A stretch of 64,000 bases of DNA from Dehalococcoidales bacterium (GTDB taxonomy: Bacteria; Chloroflexota; Dehalococcoidia; Dehalococcoidales; UBA5627). Position 1 is the first letter of the stretch; each line of letters starts with the position of its first letter. The stretch lies in the NCBI GenBank assembly GCA_041656115.1, contig JBBAED010000004.1, forward strand, positions 85,598 through 149,597, in the 5' to 3' direction. This document shows positions 6,645 through 14,836 of this stretch, one piece after another. A program made the translations under genes and the position numbers. Below the pieces are notes generated by a model, which was not told the origin of the DNA, did no database searches, and was given only the letters and a program-made list of their open reading frames with translations.

Positions 6645-7556
6645 TTAAATCACCTTATCCAAAATATATCCGATACCCAACAAAACGTGGGTTGAAAGTA
6701 TAAACATAACATTACTGCCCATCGCCGGAATGAATTGATCCATATTATCGTATTGCCTGGCACCGTAAATCGTTTTGATTGCCAGCGGCAGGCTAAGGAG
6801 GGCAATTAAACAGGCCACCGGCATTATAACCGTATCGGTAACAATCGTAGCAATCACACAGCCGACTATCCAAACATAAACGGCAATTGTCATCGCCACA
6901 AAAAACTTGCTCGCTTTTTCCAACCCGAAAACAACCGGGGTGGTACGCCTTTTGCCGATTTTATCGGCCTCAACATCGGGGAATTCGTTTAGCAGTAAAA
7001 GATTATGCACCATAATGCCCGAGGGAACCGCCGCCAAAAGAACAACCCAGCTGTATTCACCGGTTTGCACAAAATAAAGACCCAGAATCGGCATAAGCCC
7101 CAGGCCGACACCCGGAGACCATTCAGGCCATGTTGTTTTTAAAATGACGGGGGTATACAAAACCAGGATTATACCGGCAACAACAACCAGCGGTATTAGC
7201 TGCCAACCGCTGACAATAAAGAAAAAGATGCCAATCCCCAAGGCAATAAGCGAAGTAACAACGCCGACACCCAGCGCTTGTTTCAACGGCAGTTTACCCT
7301 CGGGAACCATTCCGCTGCCGCCGGAAAACGGCGTGCGCTTAGTGTGCAGATCAACACCGCTTTTGTAGTCGAAATAATCGTTTATGGCGTTAACGCTGCC
7401 GTGGGTTAAAGTCAGCCCCAAACCGGCAAGCAGGGCATACCAAATATTAAAAGATCCGTAATACCAAGCAATAGCCGTTCCCAAGAAAGTCAGAACAACG
7501 GAAAGGACTAAAAATTGCGGCCTTGTTTCCTTAATCCAAAGCGCCAGTTTCCCCAT
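6645..7556 (-). CDS. menA: UbiA family prenyltransferase (MenA-like)
   Basis: A 303-residue integral membrane aromatic prenyltransferase with about eight or nine helices. The first prenyl-diphosphate-binding motif is NDYFDYKSGVDLHTKRTPF (about residues 59-77) and the second is NEFPDVEADKIGKRRT (about 191-206), both Asp-rich as in UbiA/MenA. The DYKSGVDxxTKR version fits 1,4-dihydroxy-2-naphthoate prenyltransferases. Its pairing with menG supports menaquinone biosynthesis. It is followed four bases later by menG and preceded by a SAM adenosyltransferase gene one base away. Another UbiA-type substrate remains possible, as no other men genes are in the window. Confidence 0.75.
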   Translation of the reverse strand: MGKLALWIKETRPQFLVLSVVLTFLGTAIAWYYGSFNIWYALLAGLGLTLTHGSVNAINDYFDYKSGVDLHTKRTPFSGGSGMVPEGKLPLKQALGVGVVTSLIALGIGIFFFIVSGWQLIPLVVVAGIILVLYTPVILKTTWPEWSPGVGLGLMPILGLYFVQTGEYSWVVLLAAVPSGIMVHNLLLLNEFPDVEADKIGKRRTTPVVFGLEKASKFFVAMTIAVYVWIVGCVIATIVTDTVIMPVACLIALLSLPLAIKTIYGARQYDNMDQFIPAMGSNVMFILSTHVLLGIGYILDKVI

Positions 7557-7557
7557 A

Positions 7558-8400
7558 TTAACTCCCCTTCAAATAATCGTATAATTTTACTGTATCACCT
7601 ATCTTGGCGGCAAATATTGACACGGCACTGCCGTCTTTTAATGCAATTTCAAGATAGCCGCTTGAACCGATATAAGCCAATAGTCCGGCTCCCACGGCAT
7701 AAGTTTTAGAGATTCCTTTTATCTTTTCTTGACCTATTTCAATAATAACGGAATCAAAGCTAACCGGAATATCGGCTAATTTAATGTCGGTTATCAAGTT
7801 CCCGAAGCGGTCAATATAAATAATATGCCCCATAACCGCACCTTTAGTATCAACGTAAGGTTCCGGAAGCGGTAGAACCTTCACCGTTTCCGCCGGCTCT
7901 CCAAATTCTATCGGGTTTTTCCCTAATGTAAGATAAGCCGCTATCGGCGCAAAAATATCGCGCCCGTGAAAGGTATTGCTAACCTCCGACGATAAAAAAG
8001 AACCTTCTTTAATTTTATACACCTTAAGGCCAAACTTGGCATCAAACCCGGTTTTAACAGGCAAATCCCCGCCCATCTTAGGAGACCCCAAGAGATAAGG
8101 TTTTAATACATAGCTTAGCGAGCCGTTATCAGGGGTAACAAAAAAGCCCAAGGCGGTTTCGGCAATAATAGCGGAGCGAGCGGTGCCAACCTCGGGATCC
8201 ACGACAACAACATGCACGGTATCCGCAGGGAAATAGGGGGCAGTCGTTCCCAATACAAAAGCCGCCCGGAAAATATCCTGCGGCTTTATTTCATGACTGA
8301 TATCAACTATTGTTACCTTGGGATTAATCCCCAGTATCACGCCCTTCATTGCGGCAACATAGCCGTCACTTAAGCCGAAATCGCTGGTTAGCGTTATCAA
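7558..8400 (-). CDS. SAM hydroxide adenosyltransferase (DUF62 family)
   Basis: A 280-residue member of the fluorinase/chlorinase-related DUF62 family, which hydrolyses S-adenosylmethionine to adenosine and methionine. The start ITLTSDFGLSDGYVAAMKGV and the following VTIVDISHEIKPQDI are diagnostic. Later motifs are VVVDPEVGTAR, TPDNGSLSYVL, FHGRDIFAPIAAYL and IDRFGNLITDI. The halogenase-specific insertion is not evident and members in anaerobic bacteria are hydroxide-dependent, so a hydrolase is the safer call. It lies in a tight run with menA downstream and secG upstream. Confidence 0.88.
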   Translation of the reverse strand: MITLTSDFGLSDGYVAAMKGVILGINPKVTIVDISHEIKPQDIFRAAFVLGTTAPYFPADTVHVVVVDPEVGTARSAIIAETALGFFVTPDNGSLSYVLKPYLLGSPKMGGDLPVKTGFDAKFGLKVYKIKEGSFLSSEVSNTFHGRDIFAPIAAYLTLGKNPIEFGEPAETVKVLPLPEPYVDTKGAVMGHIIYIDRFGNLITDIKLADIPVSFDSVIIEIGQEKIKGISKTYAVGAGLLAYIGSSGYLEIALKDGSAVSIFAAKIGDTVKLYDYLKGS

Positions 8401-8424
8401 AGGAGTGATACCGTTAGCCCTATC

Positions 8425-8646
8425 TTAATTCAATTTGAGAATCAGGAGTGCGACGGCGATAAATAATATTACGATTACAACAGTCAGTTGAAAAATAGTT
8501 TTTTCCAACCCGCGCCTGGTGCGGTAAACGGAATCGGCCTGCCCGAAAATACCGCCAAGCCCGCCGCTGCCCTTTGTTTGCAATAGAATCAAAGCCACCA
8601 GCGTTACCGAAAGCACCATCTGGGCAATAATTAAATAGGTTTCCAT
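8425..8646 (-). CDS. secG: Preprotein translocase subunit SecG
   Basis: A 73-residue protein with two transmembrane helices (about 4-22 and 50-70) separated by the conserved KGSGGLGGIFGQADS loop, typical for SecG of the SecYEG channel. It starts two bases before the end of gatB on the same strand, so it is likely cotranscribed with it. Confidence 0.9.
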   Translation of the reverse strand: METYLIIAQMVLSVTLVALILLQTKGSGGLGGIFGQADSVYRTRRGLEKTIFQLTVVIVILFIAVALLILKLN

Positions 8647-8647
8647 A

Positions 8648-10105
8648 TTATTCTTCCTCTAGTTTCTTTTTAAGTAGTTCGGCAGCCATGTTCGGGTTGG
8701 TTCTGCCTCTGGTGGCACGCATCATTTGCCCAACCATAAACTTCAGCGCCTGTTCCTTCCCCGCGCGGTAATCCGCTACCGCCTGAGGATTGGCAACAAT
8801 AATTTCAGCGGCACATTTCTCAATTTCCGCACTGTCGCTGATCTGACCCAAACCCTGTTCTTTTATAATTGTATCGGCATCTTTGCCGCTGTTATACATT
8901 TCTTCCAAAACCGCTTTGGCACTGGCCGTGCTAACGGTTCCGTCAAGATTAACTTCCAACAAACGCACCAAACGCTCGGCAGGCACTTTTTGCCCAAAGC
9001 CTTCGATATCCGTGGAATTAGCATTGATTATCCCACTTATGGAACCCAAAAGCCAATTGGCGATTTCCTTCGGCGCAATATTTTTACCGGCTTTAACCGA
9101 TTGTTCAAAGTATTCCGCCATTGCCTTTGCAACTGTCAGCAAGTTTGCATCGTAAAGAGGCAACTCGTACTGCGACATAAACCGGTCGCGGCGCGCTTCG
9201 GGCAGTTCCGGCAAATTCTGCCTGACTTTATCCACCCAATCGGATGAGATTGTCATCGGAGGGATATTGGGATCAGGGAAATAGCGGTAATCGTGAGCCT
9301 GCTCCTTGCTACGCTGAGAAACCGTCTTACCGTATTCTTCATCCCAACCCCTGGTTTCTTGAACAATCTTCTCGCCCTTTTCAAATGCCTTGCGCTGTCT
9401 TACGGCCTCATACTGAAGCGCTTTATAAACAGCCTTAAAACTGTTCATATTCTTAACTTCAACCTTGGTAAAGTATTCTTTGGTTCCCATCGGACGAATA
9501 CTGATATTGGCATCACAACGGAAACTGCCCTCTTCCATATTGGCATTGGAAACACCGAGGTATTGCAATATACTGCGCAGTTTAACCAGATATTCACGCG
9601 CTTCTTCCGCAGAGCGCATATCCGGCTCACTGACAATTTCCATTAAAGACATACCCGAACGGTTAAAATCGGCCAGGGTATAGGATTCGCCGTTTTCGGA
9701 ATGATAATGAGAAAGCCTGGCAACATCTTCTTCCAAATGTACGCGTGTTACCCCGATTTTCTTTTTTTCTCCGTCAACTTCAACTTCCAGCCAGCCGTTG
9801 GTTCCGGCAGGATATTCAAACTCCGATATTTGATATCCTCTGGCCATATCCGGATAAAAATAATTCTTGCGATCGAATCTGTTAAAGTCGGCAACGGTGC
9901 AATTTAATGCCAACGACGTCATTATCCCGAACTCAACCGCCTGTTTATTAAGTAACGGCAAAGTACCCGGCATCCCCAAGCAACCGGGGCAAACATGGGT
10001 ATTGGGGGGATCTTTGGAATAGTCGGCATCACAACGGCAAAACATTTTACTTTTGGTTAACATTTGAGCGTGTACTTCGAGCCCGATTATCGTTTCAAAT
10101 TCCAC
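8648..10105 (-). CDS. gatB: Aspartyl/glutamyl-tRNA amidotransferase subunit B
   Basis: A full-length 485-residue GatB, the kinase and tRNA-binding subunit of the GatCAB complex that converts Glu-tRNA(Gln) and Asp-tRNA(Asn) to the amidated forms. Visible signatures are FETIIGLEVHAQM at the start, the Cys pairs of the metal site (CRCD and CPGC), NYFYPDMARGYQIS, EDVARLSHY, NRSGMSLMEIVSEPD and the C-terminal YqeY-like tail GQMMRATRGRTNP. gatA and gatC are not in the window. It is the first gene of a minus-strand run continuing through secG toward menG. Confidence 0.96.
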   Translation of the reverse strand: MEFETIIGLEVHAQMLTKSKMFCRCDADYSKDPPNTHVCPGCLGMPGTLPLLNKQAVEFGIMTSLALNCTVADFNRFDRKNYFYPDMARGYQISEFEYPAGTNGWLEVEVDGEKKKIGVTRVHLEEDVARLSHYHSENGESYTLADFNRSGMSLMEIVSEPDMRSAEEAREYLVKLRSILQYLGVSNANMEEGSFRCDANISIRPMGTKEYFTKVEVKNMNSFKAVYKALQYEAVRQRKAFEKGEKIVQETRGWDEEYGKTVSQRSKEQAHDYRYFPDPNIPPMTISSDWVDKVRQNLPELPEARRDRFMSQYELPLYDANLLTVAKAMAEYFEQSVKAGKNIAPKEIANWLLGSISGIINANSTDIEGFGQKVPAERLVRLLEVNLDGTVSTASAKAVLEEMYNSGKDADTIIKEQGLGQISDSAEIEKCAAEIIVANPQAVADYRAGKEQALKFMVGQMMRATRGRTNPNMAAELLKKKLEEE

Positions 10106-10340
10106 TTCTTTGCCCCTTTGAATTGAATAACTTATTCAGTATAACAACATTACAAATAACTGACAAGGCAATATCAGGAATATAAGAAGGGGAACAAAAC
10201 AAAAATTAAAATTATTTTATGACGGTGAAAGATTGTAATATCCGTCAAAGCATTGCCGGACAGAGTCTGTTCCGACGCAAAACAAAAGGGATTCGATGGT
10301 GAGCAAAACTTATCGAAAGTATGCTATAATCTGATTTATC

Positions 10341-10417
<77 letters not shown>

Positions 10418-10471
10418 AAATATGATTGTTTTAGCCACTCTTTTTGTCCCGTTTCAAAATTATTGAGCTTA

Positions 10472-10738
10472 TTATTTGCTCTCAATATCCAGTTTTTTTA
10501 TTGCCCCATACTTGCACCATTTCACACAATCTCCGCATTTTATACACTTTTGTTCATCGATTACATATATTTTCCCACGTTCCCCACTGATTGCCTCTGC
10601 CTTGCAAGCTCTTTTACATTTGTCACAACTACGGCATTTTTCAGCATCAATCTGATACCGATAATAAACTGTGACCGACTTTTCTTTAGGCTCCCTAGCT
10701 GCATTCTTTTTGAGATGAGATAGTATATCCTTTAGCAT
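10472..10738 (-). CDS. 2[4Fe-4S] ferredoxin
   Basis: An 88-residue protein with two complete [4Fe-4S] motifs: CRSCDKCKRACKAEAIS (about residues 35-51) and CIKCGDCVKWCKYGAIK (about 65-81). The usual Pro after the fourth Cys of each motif is Lys in both. The segment YRYQIDAEKC before the first motif resembles the ferredoxin-like C-terminal domain of NuoF/HydB-type flavoproteins, so it may be a detached domain of that kind or an independent electron carrier. It lies at the end of a minus-strand group headed by a MarR regulator and converges on tRNA-Ala. Confidence 0.85.
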   Translation of the reverse strand: MLKDILSHLKKNAAREPKEKSVTVYYRYQIDAEKCRSCDKCKRACKAEAISGERGKIYVIDEQKCIKCGDCVKWCKYGAIKKLDIESK

Positions 10739-10792
10739 TTTACGACTTCTTCTTTCTTTAACAACCTATACATACTCCTATAAAGCTCCTGA

Positions 10793-11089
10793 TTACAGCA
10801 TTTGGCTGTAAACTTGTATTTTTGAAATGTTCCAAACCGATAGTAAGTCAAACGGCCCATCGTTCATTCTTAAGACACTTGTTGTATTTTTTATATTCCC
10901 TTGAATCAAGCCACTCACGCCTGATTCGCAAATTGGGATTTTAACCTTGGATGCTCTGCCATCCGACTGTTTCGATGCAAGCTTTGCTGCTAATGCGTAT
11001 AAAACATTGATATCTGCCACTTTTATGCAATCCAATATTGGTGCATTTTTATCATAGCAAGGGAATCATTTCCTCTCATGAAATGGCAT
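10793..11089 (-). pseudogene. Small ORF interrupted by one in-frame UGA (pseudogene or possible selenoprotein)
   Basis: From the ATG at 11089 the frame reads MPFHERK, then TGA (11068-11066), then FPCYDKNAPILDC and 79 further open codons to the stop at 10793. If the UGA were selenocysteine the product would be 98 residues with a redox-like UxxC site (U-F-P-C). Downstream residues include KVKIPICESGVSGLI and end VYSQML. No family is recognised. There is no clear Shine-Dalgarno before the ATG, and the only later start is a TTG at 11035. A weak inverted repeat (TGCACCA...TGG..TGCA) lies about 20 bases after the UGA. The simplest reading is a decayed gene between marR and the ferredoxin. Confidence 0.3.
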
Positions 11090-11106
11090 TGTTTTTCTTT
11101 TTTCGT

Positions 11107-11553
11107 CTAATCGGTTGATTTACCGTAAAAAAGATCGCTAAGATCAGTGAAAAAGCGTAATATCGCAGCTTGCTCATCGTCGCTGTAGTTCTTAAAAAAG
11201 GTCAGCCACTCTTGTCTGGCTTTGTTATGAATTTTTTCATGCTTGTCATAAACAGATTGCCCACTCTCAGTAAGCCGAAAATAAATTTCTTTGTTATTGT
11301 CCGGCTCCCGATAACTTTCGATTAAGCCCTTACTTATTAACCTTTTGTTAATTTTACTCACACCTGCCCGTGTTAAATCCATCTGTTCTGAAATTTTTGT
11401 TACATTCGGGCGGGCAATCGTACCAATATAGTCAATACAGTGCACTTCCGTAAGGCTGATTTCATCCAACAGGCCATCTTGATTATGCTGAAATACATCC
11501 GGATGTTCCTGTATTTTTATAAAAATGTCTAAGATTTTCAGAGCTTGATTCAA
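11107..11553 (-). CDS. MarR family transcriptional regulator
   Basis: A 148-residue winged-helix regulator. The frame is open to a TTG at 11577, but a perfect AAAGGAGG sits five bases before the TTG at 11553, which is the better start. The DNA-binding core is visible in ARPNVTKISEQMDLTRAGVSKINKRLISKGLI, given as two overlapping parts (about residues 48-79), followed by the wing REPDNNKEIYFRLTESG. Two palindromic operators lie immediately upstream, the first overlapping the region just before the Shine-Dalgarno, so autorepression is likely. The downstream genes (broken ORF, ferredoxin) may form its regulon. The ligand is unknown. Confidence 0.85.
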   Translation of the reverse strand: MNQALKILDIFIKIQEHPDVFQHNQDGLLDEISLTEVHCIDYIGTIARPNVTKISEQMDLTRAGVSKINKRLISKGLIESYREPDNNKEIYFRLTESGQSVYDKHEKIHNKARQEWLTFFKNYSDDEQAAILRFFTDLSDLFYGKSTD

Positions 11554-11566
11554 AATGTCCTCCTTT

Positions 11567-11586
11567 ATTGTTAACAAGTTAACAAT
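11567..11586. promoter_or_regulatory. Perfect palindromic operator of marR
   Basis: ATTGTTAAC-AA-GTTAACAAT, a perfect 9-bp inverted repeat with a 2-bp centre, placed 14 bp before the chosen TTG start and touching the Shine-Dalgarno side of the marR leader. The size and AT-rich symmetry fit a MarR dimer site; binding is inferred. Confidence 0.65.
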
Positions 11587-11604
11587 AGTAATTTACCACA
11601 ATGT

Positions 11605-11622
11605 TTGTTAACATGTCAACAA
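11605..11622. promoter_or_regulatory. Second operator-like palindrome upstream of marR
   Basis: TTGTTAAC-AT-GTCAACAA repeats the half-site of the first operator with one mismatch. The centres are 37 bp apart, close to three and a half helical turns. Confidence 0.55.
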
Positions 11623-11689
11623 TAATTTTTTCAAATCCGCTGTGAATTGAAATGGTTTTGCCCTGTTTAGCCTGAGCCTGTCGCCCCGT

Positions 11690-12640
11690 AACGACAATCA
11701 AAAGATAAACTTTTCTTTGCGAGGAGCGAGCCTTCAGCAAATTACATGGCGCCCACTCCATCGTCTTTGCGAGGAGTGAGCCGTTAGGCGAACGACGTGG
11801 CAATCTCATTTTGTCATCCTGAATGAAATGAAGGATCTAAGAGGACAGGAAATATAGGCTATTAGATCTTTTCGGCGACAAAAAGAGAGGCAACGTCCTA
11901 CCGTAAAATTTGCAACCGGATGCTACACTATCCTTTAACCCCTAGATTCTTCGGCAAGCTCAGAATGACAAATAGGAGGACTTCAGCCGTTCGTGGTGAG
12001 CTTGTCGAACCATAACGGCGAACGAGTAGCAATCCTAGTCTTCGCCCGTTCGTTTGACCCTTCGACAAGCTCAGGGCGAACGGGACGAAGATGTCATCCT
12101 GAATGAAATGAAGGATCTAAGAGGACAGGGAATCTAGGCGATTAGGTGAGCTCAGCAACAAAAAGAGGCAGCGTCTTACTGTAAAACCCACTACCGAACG
12201 CTGCGCTATCCTTTAACCCCTAGATTCTTCGGCAGGCTCAGAATGACAAGTTATAAACGTCTTTGCGGGGAGTGAGCGTTAGCGAACGACGTGGCAATCT
12301 CATTTTGTCATCCTGAATGAAATGAAGGATCTAAGAGGACAGGGAATCTAGGCGATTAGGTGACCTCAGAGTCAAAAAGAGGTAACGTCATACCCTAATG
12401 TAACCAAACAGTACACTATCCTTTAACCCTTAGATTCTTCGACAAGCTCAGAATGACAAGTTATAAATGTCTTTGCGAGGAAGGAGCGTTAGCGAACGAC
12501 GTGGCAATCTTTAAAGATTTATATGAGATTCTTCGCTACGCACTGAAAGACAAGGTATATTTATTGGAGATTGCTTCGCCTTCCCTTTGGGAATGGTCTC
12601 GCAAAGACGGAGGAGTATTGCTTCGCTTACGCTCGCAAAG
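11690..12640. repeat. Cluster of intergenic repeats without genes
   Basis: This gene-free stretch is built from recurring blocks. CATCCTGAATGAAATGAAGG occurs near 11815, 12094 and 12310, each continuing into ATCTAAGAGGACAGG. CCTTTAACCCCTAGATTCTT or close variants occur near 11931, 12210 and 12420, each ending in CTCAGAATGACA. TCTTTGCGAGGAGTGAGC-like blocks followed by GCGAACGACGTGGCAATCT occur near 11763, 12262 and 12470. The first and second blocks are imperfect reverse complements of each other at their ends (GTCATCCTGA...ATCTAAG against the complement of CTTAGAT...TCAGAATGAC), giving three nested units of roughly 150 bp. A further inverted pair, CCCGTTCG/CGAACGGG, lies at about 12044-12083. 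No transposase is present. Confidence 0.8.
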
Positions 12641-12685
12641 ACATTAGAGGATTTATTAGGAAGCGGTCTCACAAAGGGAAAGTTT

Positions 12686-13219
12686 CTACTCTATCCCCGC
12701 TAAATCTACCTTCTCCAAGCGCAAAAGAAACACCTTCTTATCAAGCCCCCCCGCGTAACCGGTTAGGGTTCTATCCGATCCGATAACACGATGGCAAGGG
12801 ATAATGATTGAAATCGGATTATGCCCCACCGCCCCACCAACCGCCTGAGCCGACATCGAAGCCAGATTACGTTCTTTGGCGATTTGTTTGGCGATTGCGC
12901 TGTAGGTGGTAAGCTCGCCGTAAGGTATCTCTAAAAGTATCTTCCAAACCGCCTCCTGAAAAGAAGTTCCTTTGGGGGCAAGTTGAAAAGTAAGCGAAGG
13001 ATTGGCGCCTTTGAAATAGTCGCTAAGCCATGCCGTTAAATCTTTAAAGATCGGGAGTTCGGGTTTGTTACTCCAAATATTCGCACTTTGCGGATAATAC
13101 TTTTGTTTATTAAACCATAATCCGGTCAGGCCATTTTCCGTTGCTGAAGCCGTAGCCGTTCCGAGCGGGGTTTCAATCTCACAAGTATAAATTAAATCCG
13201 TTGCGTTACTGTTTTTCAT
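12686..13219 (-). CDS. ogt: Methylated-DNA--[protein]-cysteine S-methyltransferase
   Basis: A 177-residue Ogt/MGMT protein that removes methyl groups from O6-methylguanine by suicide transfer to its own Cys. The active site PCHRVIGSDRTLTGYAGG is intact (about residues 137-154), preceded by the DNA-binding GTSFQEAVWKILLEIPYG and the AIAKQ and GHNPI segments. The frame extends 15 codons further, but ATG 13219 has GGAGG eight bases upstream. The gene overlaps the end of the Ada-AlkA gene by 14 bp, so the two repair enzymes are translationally coupled. Confidence 0.92.
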   Translation of the reverse strand: MKNSNATDLIYTCEIETPLGTATASATENGLTGLWFNKQKYYPQSANIWSNKPELPIFKDLTAWLSDYFKGANPSLTFQLAPKGTSFQEAVWKILLEIPYGELTTYSAIAKQIAKERNLASMSAQAVGGAVGHNPISIIIPCHRVIGSDRTLTGYAGGLDKKVFLLRLEKVDLAGIE

Positions 13220-14702
13220 TTTGCGCCTCCGATTTAAGTGAATACCATAGGTTAACGGTAGCATAAGACCGCCAAGGTTTCCAATTTTGCGATAAATCTA
13301 AAATTTCTTTGGGGGAAAGCCCCGGTAAGGCAATTTTAACACCGTAATCGGTATGTGGGAAAGCATCCGGATGGCCAAAGATACGCATCGCAAAATACTG
13401 GAGTGTCCACGGGCCGATGCCTTTAATTTGCTTGAATTTTCCTAATTCTTCGAACGGATCGGCCCACTCGGCAAAAGAAGCCTTCCCATTTGCGAGGACC
13501 TCAGCCAAGCCTTGGATTGAACGTGAGCGGGAACCGATAATCCCCAAACTCCCCAGGCGGTCTTCAAGTGGCGGTTCTATTTTTAAAATCGCTTCAGGGG
13601 TCGGAAAAATAACGTTCAAATCTTCAAAAGGCGTTTCAATTTTTTCGCCGAAGGCATGAGCCAAGCGCATCGCCAGCGTTCTTGCTGCCTTAACGGTAAC
13701 CTGCTGGCCTAAAATAGCACGAACAGCCGTTTCAAACGAATCAAAATGCCCCGGAATCCGCAAGCCCTCGTTACACTCCCCCTGTAAATGCTTTTTCAAA
13801 GCGCCCAGGTTCCCGTAAATCACTAACGGGTCGGCATCAAGGTCAAAAAGCTGCCTTATTTTATAAAGCAGTTTTGATAACACCGGTAACAGCGATACGG
13901 GAAGAGTAACCGATAGCGAATTAGTTTCGGGGCGGTTCGCAACCGCAATCCATCCCCGAAAAGCCGTGCCCCCTTTGGCAATACTTACCGTACGGTAATA
14001 GGTACCGTTTACAACTCTTTCAATCCCTGCAACCGCACGGTTATCCAAAAATTCAATCAGTTCGCCCCAATCATACGGCGGCCGATAACTTAACGATAGG
14101 GTAATTTCACCGTTTTTTGCGGCGTTTGTTTTTAACGTTTTTCGAAGGGAATCAACGGCCAGTTTATATTTATCTTGAAATGCCTCTTTTAAATCTTGTT
14201 CGCTCGCAAATCCTGCGGACAGCGCAATTTCATGCAAGGAGAGAGCGGTATCGGTTAAAAGACGTTTGGCAAGAAGCATTTTATGGGTTTGCCAATAGCG
14301 CTGCGGGGTAACCCCGTATTCGGCTACAAAGCTTTGCTCCAGATATTCGGTGCCGACATTAAGCCTTTCCGCCAAATCGTAAAGATCGCTGTCAAACTGC
14401 GCTTCGGTTTCTATAAACGCCACCGCCCTGCGAACGGTTAAGTTTTCCGAATGAAAATGGGGCGCAAGCTCGGGGCGGCATTTTAAACATGGGCGAAACC
14501 CCGCTTCCTCCGCCGCTGCCGCACTACGAAAAAACCGGCAATTTTCTTTTTGAGGCGTCTTAACGCGGCAAACCGGGCGGCAATAAATACCGGTGGAAGT
14601 TACCCCCACAAAAAACCGCCCGTCAAAACGAGGGTCGCGGTTACCCAGCATAGAATAGCAGTGATCGTTATTAAGCGCTAAATTATTGGTCATTAAATCC
14701 AT
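13206..14702 (-). CDS. Ada-type methylphosphotriester domain / AraC HTH / AlkA DNA glycosylase fusion
   Basis: A 498-residue fusion. Residues about 10-85 are the Ada zinc domain (DPRFDGRFFVGVTSTGIYC with RPVC, then CRFF and CLKC), which accepts a methyl from phosphotriesters. Residues about 90-190 form an AraC-type helix-turn-helix (YDLAERLNVGTEYLEQSF, LLTDTALSLHEIALSAGF). Residues about 200-495 are an AlkA N-domain followed by the HhH-GPD glycosylase with FKQIKGIGPWTLQYFAMRIF and the catalytic Asp in DAFPHTDYG. It should both sense methylation damage and excise 3-methyladenine-type bases. ogt follows with a 14-bp overlap, completing an adaptive-response pair. Confidence 0.9.
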   Translation of the reverse strand: MDLMTNNLALNNDHCYSMLGNRDPRFDGRFFVGVTSTGIYCRPVCRVKTPQKENCRFFRSAAAAEEAGFRPCLKCRPELAPHFHSENLTVRRAVAFIETEAQFDSDLYDLAERLNVGTEYLEQSFVAEYGVTPQRYWQTHKMLLAKRLLTDTALSLHEIALSAGFASEQDLKEAFQDKYKLAVDSLRKTLKTNAAKNGEITLSLSYRPPYDWGELIEFLDNRAVAGIERVVNGTYYRTVSIAKGGTAFRGWIAVANRPETNSLSVTLPVSLLPVLSKLLYKIRQLFDLDADPLVIYGNLGALKKHLQGECNEGLRIPGHFDSFETAVRAILGQQVTVKAARTLAMRLAHAFGEKIETPFEDLNVIFPTPEAILKIEPPLEDRLGSLGIIGSRSRSIQGLAEVLANGKASFAEWADPFEELGKFKQIKGIGPWTLQYFAMRIFGHPDAFPHTDYGVKIALPGLSPKEILDLSQNWKPWRSYATVNLWYSLKSEAQNEKQ

Positions 14703-14836
14703 TCTAGCATTAAGCGTCGATAAATTACAGGGGTTTTAGTTATACTTCAGTTTAAAATATGATAGGCAGAAGAAAATTGATTAGGTATTTCCGATTGTTG
14801 GAAACGATAAAGACTTAAAACCGTTATGGCGCGACC

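Noticed and set aside
11690..12640. CRISPR array
   Set aside because: The repeated blocks differ in length and order, with no uniform spacers and no cas genes.
12453..12786. Two + strand frames in the repeat cluster
   Set aside because: They translate the repeats themselves and run into the ogt gene on the other strand; no protein features.
13417..13659. 80-codon + frame inside the Ada-AlkA gene
   Set aside because: Shadow of a well-supported gene on the opposite strand.
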